Positions 45,830 through 49,240 of a DNA stretch of 49,240 nucleotides are shown in pieces. The notes beneath the pieces were generated by a model. The model searched no databases, was not told the origin of the DNA, and worked only from the letters and a program-made list of their open reading frames with translations. The translations under genes were made by a program, and so were the position numbers. This DNA is from Crocinitomicaceae bacterium (GTDB lineage: Bacteria > Bacteroidota > Bacteroidia > Flavobacteriales_D > Crocinitomicaceae), in contig JAHEMQ010000115.1 of assembly GCA_024643555.1 (NCBI GenBank), positions 1 to 49,240 on the forward strand, in the 5' to 3' direction. How positions within the stretch are numbered: the stretch's first letter is position 1; every line of letters starts with the position of its first letter.

Positions 45830-46855
45830 TCAGATTAAATAGAAGAACGTGAAGACAAATACCCAAACTAAATCGACAAAGTGCCAATATAATCCAGTTT
45901 TTTCAACCATTTCATAGTGTCCTCTTTTGTGGTATGTTCCCGCAATAACACCTAGTAAAATGATGATATTGATGACAACACCAGAGAATACGTGGAATCC
46001 GTGGAAACCGGTAATAAAGAAGAAGAATTGAGCGTATTGTTGCGGTCCGTATTCGTTTTGTTTCATGTTTGCACCATACACAACACGGTTAGCTTCACCG
46101 CTATACAAAGCTTCATAATACATTTTTTCAGCGGCAGCACCAGTAATTGCGGCAGCACCAATTTTGTGCTCAGATCCGGATTTTTTGAAGATTAACTTCA
46201 TCTCGTGGTCTTTTGCTTTGTTGATTTTAGCTACAGACCCATCTGCTAAACGAATATTTCCACCTTCTAAATGACCTTTTTCAGCGGCATGTTGGAATTC
46301 GTGCATCAAATCTCCTTTGATTATTTCACCTTTTTTGTGGTGCTTTCCAGCTTCGATTACCGTAAAATTTGCGATTTCTCCGAAATGTCCTTTCACAATG
46401 GCTTGAGATCCATCTGCTAACTCAATCTTTCCGAACTCAGATCCGTGGATAAAGTGTGACCACTCCCACGCTTGAGATCCTACGAAGAAGAATCCACCGA
46501 TAATCGTGGCAATCATCCATTTCGTAACACCTTTACGGTCCATACGATGTCCGGCTTCAACGGCAAGTACCATTGTAACAGAGGAAACGATCAAGATGAA
46601 CGTCATCAAGGCAACATAAAGTAGGGGATAACCGTGACCTAAAAAAGGCATGGAGTTAAATGTTTCCTCTCCAATCGGCCATGCATCTTGCGCGTCGTGA
46701 CGCGTAAATCCATATGCAATAAGCAATCCACTAAATGTCAGGGCATCTGACACTAGGAAAAACCACATCATTAATTTACCATAGCTCGTTTGAAAAGGGG
46801 ATTCTTTTCCGCCCCATAGCGTTTTGGCATCTAGTTGAGTTGTATGTCCAGCCAT
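45830..46855 (-). CDS. Cytochrome c oxidase subunit III with a soluble insertion
   Basis: A 341-residue subunit III. Helices at about 27-49, 74-99, 112-136, 272-305 and 321-341 include the conserved Glu in QAWEWSHFI and FHGFHVFSG with YWHFVDLVWVFVF. Between helix 3 and the next helix sits an unusual ~135-residue hydrophilic region (about 137-271). It contains a repeated IxLADGSxA element (143-151 and 201-209) and several histidines (EAGKHHKKGE, HEFQHAAEKGH). Ordinary subunit III is about 260-280 residues and lacks this domain. It follows a second subunit III paralogue. Confidence 0.92.
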   Translation of the reverse strand: MAGHTTQLDAKTLWGGKESPFQTSYGKLMMWFFLVSDALTFSGLLIAYGFTRHDAQDAWPIGEETFNSMPFLGHGYPLLYVALMTFILIVSSVTMVLAVEAGHRMDRKGVTKWMIATIIGGFFFVGSQAWEWSHFIHGSEFGKIELADGSQAIVKGHFGEIANFTVIEAGKHHKKGEIIKGDLMHEFQHAAEKGHLEGGNIRLADGSVAKINKAKDHEMKLIFKKSGSEHKIGAAAITGAAAEKMYYEALYSGEANRVVYGANMKQNEYGPQQYAQFFFFITGFHGFHVFSGVVINIIILLGVIAGTYHKRGHYEMVEKTGLYWHFVDLVWVFVFTFFYLI

Positions 46856-46876
46856 TCTAACTAATTTTTTGCAAGT

Positions 46877-47962
46877 TTAGTGAATAAATATGAAAAATAA
46901 GAGTAAAGCTAACCATAAAACGCCTAAAAAATGCCAAAACAAGGCACTTAATCGAAGTGACAAATGGTTGTCACTATTAAAACGACCTCTAAATGAAGCT
47001 GTTACGACTTTTAACAAATAAAGCAATGCGATGAGTACGTGTAGCAAATGCACAAACGTAATCAAGTATAAATATTGCGAAGCTGAGTCTGCGGATTCCA
47101 TCGCTTTCACCTGAAGATGCGGTTTGATGGGTTTTCCTTTGTACCATAGCTTACGATCTTTGTAGTCTAATTGCTGTTTTTTGTAAAAGATGGTGAAATC
47201 TTTTCCATATTCTCCTCGAGCGAAAAAGTCTCCGCGTCCATCTAGAATATTTACAGCCAGTTGACTTAAACGAATTTCATCCGTGAACAGCAATGGAGTT
47301 GAGTCGTTGACAAATAGCTTTGAGTTTTTAATCAAGATAGGTTGGTGGTTGAAATACAATTCAAAAGAGGCCATTGGATGAGTCAAGGTCAAAGGCTTAT
47401 TTTGATTAACCGTTTTGAATTGAGCCATGTACCCTTGGAAGGTTTGGAAGTCGTACGGATTCATTTCTTTGCCACGATACATGAATTTGTTACCATCGAC
47501 ATCGATGAAATCACCCTTGTATTTCACTTCGAAATAATCGCCATAACGCCCATCGGTAACTACCAAATTATTCACAGCATGAAGTCCATTGCTTACAAGC
47601 TCTCCGTACCCTTTAAATTGAAAGTAAATAAATCCTGCGCCTAAAATTAGAGTGCTGGCCATCCACATTTTAAGTTGCCCTTGTTTGTTTTTCTTTGCGC
47701 TACGAATGGCAAGGGTAAAGGCCAAGCTACTGAGCGCAATGCTTGCAGTACTCACCCAAAAGAAAAACGGCATCGGGTATTTTAACCAAAATGAATCACC
47801 CATGGATACATAATAGCCAGAGGTGAATCCCGCAAATAACATGATGATGCTAAAAATACCTACGTAAACTAGGTTTTTTTTCATTTTTTCCTTCACTTCA
47901 GGACTAATTTCATTATCGAAATTTCGTTTTTCTGTGAATTTTTGTTCGTTTTCGCTGCTCAT
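46877..47962 (-). CDS. Cytochrome c oxidase subunit III paralogue with a duplicated soluble insertion
   Basis: A 361-residue subunit III-like protein. Helices are about 31-52, 63-86, 97-117, 297-323 and 336-360, with WHFLGVLWLALLLFF at the end. The first cytosolic segment (1-30) is charged. A ~170-residue soluble insertion (about 123-293) separates helices 3 and 4. Within it, 138-169 and 250-280 are similar, with the shared pattern GxYGxxFxxxYKxxxxDxxxxKxxYxGKxxxP, which suggests an internal duplication. The conserved helix-3 Glu of true subunit III is not evident at FIYFQFKGYGE in the usual spacing. It may serve as a structural paralogue. Confidence 0.85.
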   Translation of the reverse strand: MSSENEQKFTEKRNFDNEISPEVKEKMKKNLVYVGIFSIIMLFAGFTSGYYVSMGDSFWLKYPMPFFFWVSTASIALSSLAFTLAIRSAKKNKQGQLKMWMASTLILGAGFIYFQFKGYGELVSNGLHAVNNLVVTDGRYGDYFEVKYKGDFIDVDGNKFMYRGKEMNPYDFQTFQGYMAQFKTVNQNKPLTLTHPMASFELYFNHQPILIKNSKLFVNDSTPLLFTDEIRLSQLAVNILDGRGDFFARGEYGKDFTIFYKKQQLDYKDRKLWYKGKPIKPHLQVKAMESADSASQYLYLITFVHLLHVLIALLYLLKVVTASFRGRFNSDNHLSLRLSALFWHFLGVLWLALLLFFIFIH

Positions 47963-47993
47963 GGTGGTTCAATTAATGATAAATGGATAAACG

Positions 47994-48866
47994 TTAAAAC
48001 GATCGATCAAACACATAGACAAATTGGATGATCGGTAAATAAACAAATGAAGCGAACATTAGTTTACGCGCATCTGCAACTTCTAAACTATGGTAAAGTT
48101 TGTAGGAATAAAGGAAAAACCCGATTCCCAAAATACTGGCAATAATGAGTGAATAATTCCCCGTCCACCCTAGCAACCAAGGCACCAAACTAAACGGAAT
48201 TAATGCCAAGGCATATAACATGATTTGAAAGGCAGAATGTTTTGATCGGCCTGTGTTGGAAGGCAGTAAGGAAAACCCTGCTTTTTTGTAATCGTCATAA
48301 AGCACCCACGCAATAGCCCAAAAATGTGGAAATTGCCACGTGAATTGCACGAAGAAAAGGACCCCTGGTTCAAAGCCAAAGGCATTGGTATGTGCAATGG
48401 CTCCTAACATTGGAGGAATGGCCCCTGGAAATGCTCCAACAAATACAGCCCATGGTGTTTTTTGTTTTAATGGGGTGTAAATGAAGACATAACTGATAAA
48501 TGCCCCTAAGCCAAGCAAGGCACTTTTCCAGTTAATGAAGGCCAATAATATGGTTCCAAAGACAAGCGTTAGTGTGCAAATGAGATAAGCTTCCTTCAAG
48601 GACATTTGTCCAGTTGGTAAAGGTCTGCGATTCGTTCGGTTCATGAATTTATCCAAATCCCGCTCCCAAATTTGATTCGCTCCGTTTGACGCGGCAGTAA
48701 CCAAAGTTCCTCCCATCATTAAATAGAAAATCGTCAAAGCATCGGCTCCTCCTGCAAATAAATAACCAGATAAAGCTGATAAAATGACCAAGAAGGACAA
48801 TCGAAATTTGGTGAAAACCAAGTAGGTTTTAAAAGTGGAAGGCGCTTGAACGTTCTCTTGAGTCAT
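47994..48866 (-). CDS. cyoE: Heme O synthase (protoheme IX farnesyltransferase)
   Basis: A 290-residue UbiA-family prenyltransferase with about seven to nine membrane helices that adds a farnesyl group to heme b for heme-copper oxidases. The Asp-rich active-site region is NGANQIWERDLDKFMNRTNR then RPLPTGQMS, and the second polar motif is ALYDDYKKAGFSLLPS (written WVLYDDYKKAG). Length is normal. It is the first gene of the oxidase cluster on this strand, with a -7 element only 4 nt before its ATG. Confidence 0.95.
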   Translation of the reverse strand: MTQENVQAPSTFKTYLVFTKFRLSFLVILSALSGYLFAGGADALTIFYLMMGGTLVTAASNGANQIWERDLDKFMNRTNRRPLPTGQMSLKEAYLICTLTLVFGTILLAFINWKSALLGLGAFISYVFIYTPLKQKTPWAVFVGAFPGAIPPMLGAIAHTNAFGFEPGVLFFVQFTWQFPHFWAIAWVLYDDYKKAGFSLLPSNTGRSKHSAFQIMLYALALIPFSLVPWLLGWTGNYSLIIASILGIGFFLYSYKLYHSLEVADARKLMFASFVYLPIIQFVYVFDRSF

Positions 48867-48870
48867 GTCG

Positions 48871-48878
48871 CAAAATTA
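48871..48878 (-). promoter_or_regulatory. -7 element 4 nt before the cyoE ATG (possible leaderless start)
   Basis: The minus strand reads TAATTTTG and is separated from the ATG (48866) by 4 bases. It would drive the whole cyoE-coxIII-coxIII-coxIV-SCO-SCO-DUF420 cluster. Confidence 0.5.
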
Positions 48879-48958
48879 CGAATTAAGGGCGTTCAATGTT
48901 GCATTTTTTAGAGTCTTTTTCGTTCGGAGTAAAGCAAGTGGCGCTTAGCGATGATTTA

Positions 48959-49240
48959 TCAAAAATCTTCGGCAGGTGTGAAGTAATCATTCTGAATGAA
49001 ATAATCGATCATGGCTTCTTTCATCAAATGTTGTTCTGCTTGATGACCAAGTGCAGGAATTAATTGATTTAATTTAAAATGCGGCCATTGATCCTTGTCT
49101 CGCCCTTCAAATTCGTAATAGCCATAAGGTTCAAGCAAGGTGCAGATGGCGATGTGCATCAATTCCGTTTTCTCCTGTTTGCTGAAATTTTTGTAACCGA
49201 TACCGAGTTCGTTTACGCCAATCAGAAATAAAAGCGATGG
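48959..49240 (-). CDS. Hypothetical protein, 5' part cut off by the window edge
   Basis: The frame is open to base 49240 and ends at 48959, giving the last 93 residues, beginning PSLLFLIGVNELGIGYKNFS and ending NDYFTPAEDF. No signal or membrane segment is seen in this part. Aromatic and acidic residues are frequent (LEPYGYYEFEGRDKDQWPHF). The family is not recognised. The TTG at 49162 is internal and not a real start. It is upstream of cyoE in the same direction; the 92-base gap holds the cyoE promoter. Confidence 0.75.
   Translation of the reverse strand, partial: PSLLFLIGVNELGIGYKNFSKQEKTELMHIAICTLLEPYGYYEFEGRDKDQWPHFKLNQLIPALGHQAEQHLMKEAMIDYFIQNDYFTPAEDF

Overview
The window is a compact, low-GC chromosomal segment of a member of the Bacteroidota, most likely order Flavobacteriales (inference). 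Three things point there. The first complete protein has a gliding-motility-associated (type IX secretion, type B) C-terminal domain. At least 17 genes or operons are preceded by the Bacteroidota -7 promoter element TAnnTTTG. Several gene clusters are characteristic of the phylum: uppS-bamA-ompH-ompH-murI, DUF4175-RsbW-like-ybeY-mnmG, rbfA-FtsX permease, atpD-atpC apart from the rest of the ATP synthase, and cyoE-coxIII-coxIII-coxIV-SCO-SCO-DUF420. No tRNA, rRNA, CRISPR array, prophage or insertion sequence was found. Almost all of it is core genome.

Layout. 1-6348: a partial M20 dipeptidase, a secreted multidomain adhesin-like protein, an orphan oligopeptide-binding protein, a tryptophan 2,3-dioxygenase and a 52-residue membrane protein. 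6415-12469: fumarase C, a small membrane protein, eukaryote-type NADP isocitrate dehydrogenase, a DUF4403-like lipoprotein, an OmpA-domain protein and rpiB. 12470-13039: a 570-base, very AT-rich, gene-free gap with three perfect and five near-perfect DnaA boxes, proposed here as the chromosomal replication origin. 13040-20340: DUF4175 protein, RsbW-like ATPase, ybeY and mnmG, then a D-2-hydroxyacid dehydrogenase. Two perfect 16-bp parS sites lie at the ybeY/mnmG junction. 20332-24071 (minus): S4 RNA-binding protein, YjbR-like protein, fatty acid desaturase, ABC exporter. 24160-33983 (plus): glycosyltransferase, rbfA, LolC/E-like permease, atpD, atpC, uppS, bamA, two Skp/OmpH chaperones, murI. 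33980-38029 (minus): DUF4296 lipoprotein, dihydroorotase-like protein, dolichol-phosphate-mannose-synthase-like transferase, ribosomal protein L25, prs. 38158-41023 (plus): ABC exporter, cytosolic periplasmic-binding-protein-like protein, a candidate 37-residue membrane protein. 41028-49240 (minus): CtpA-like protease, dCMP deaminase, and a respiratory-oxidase accessory cluster (two subunit III paralogues, subunit IV, two SCO copper chaperones, DUF420, heme O synthase).

Most notable result: the candidate origin at 12.5-12.95 kb and the tandem parS pair at 17.26-17.31 kb lie about 4.5 kb apart. Together with mnmG (gidA, a classic origin neighbour) they suggest that this window holds the replication-initiation and ParB-loading hub of the chromosome, without dnaA beside it. 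Other points worth a look: four genes with a -7 element exactly 4 nt before the ATG (candidate leaderless mRNAs); two subunit III paralogues with large soluble insertions, one built from an internal duplication; convergent gene pairs sharing a single TTAA as both stop codons; and metal-ligand substitutions in YbeY and the dihydroorotase-like protein.
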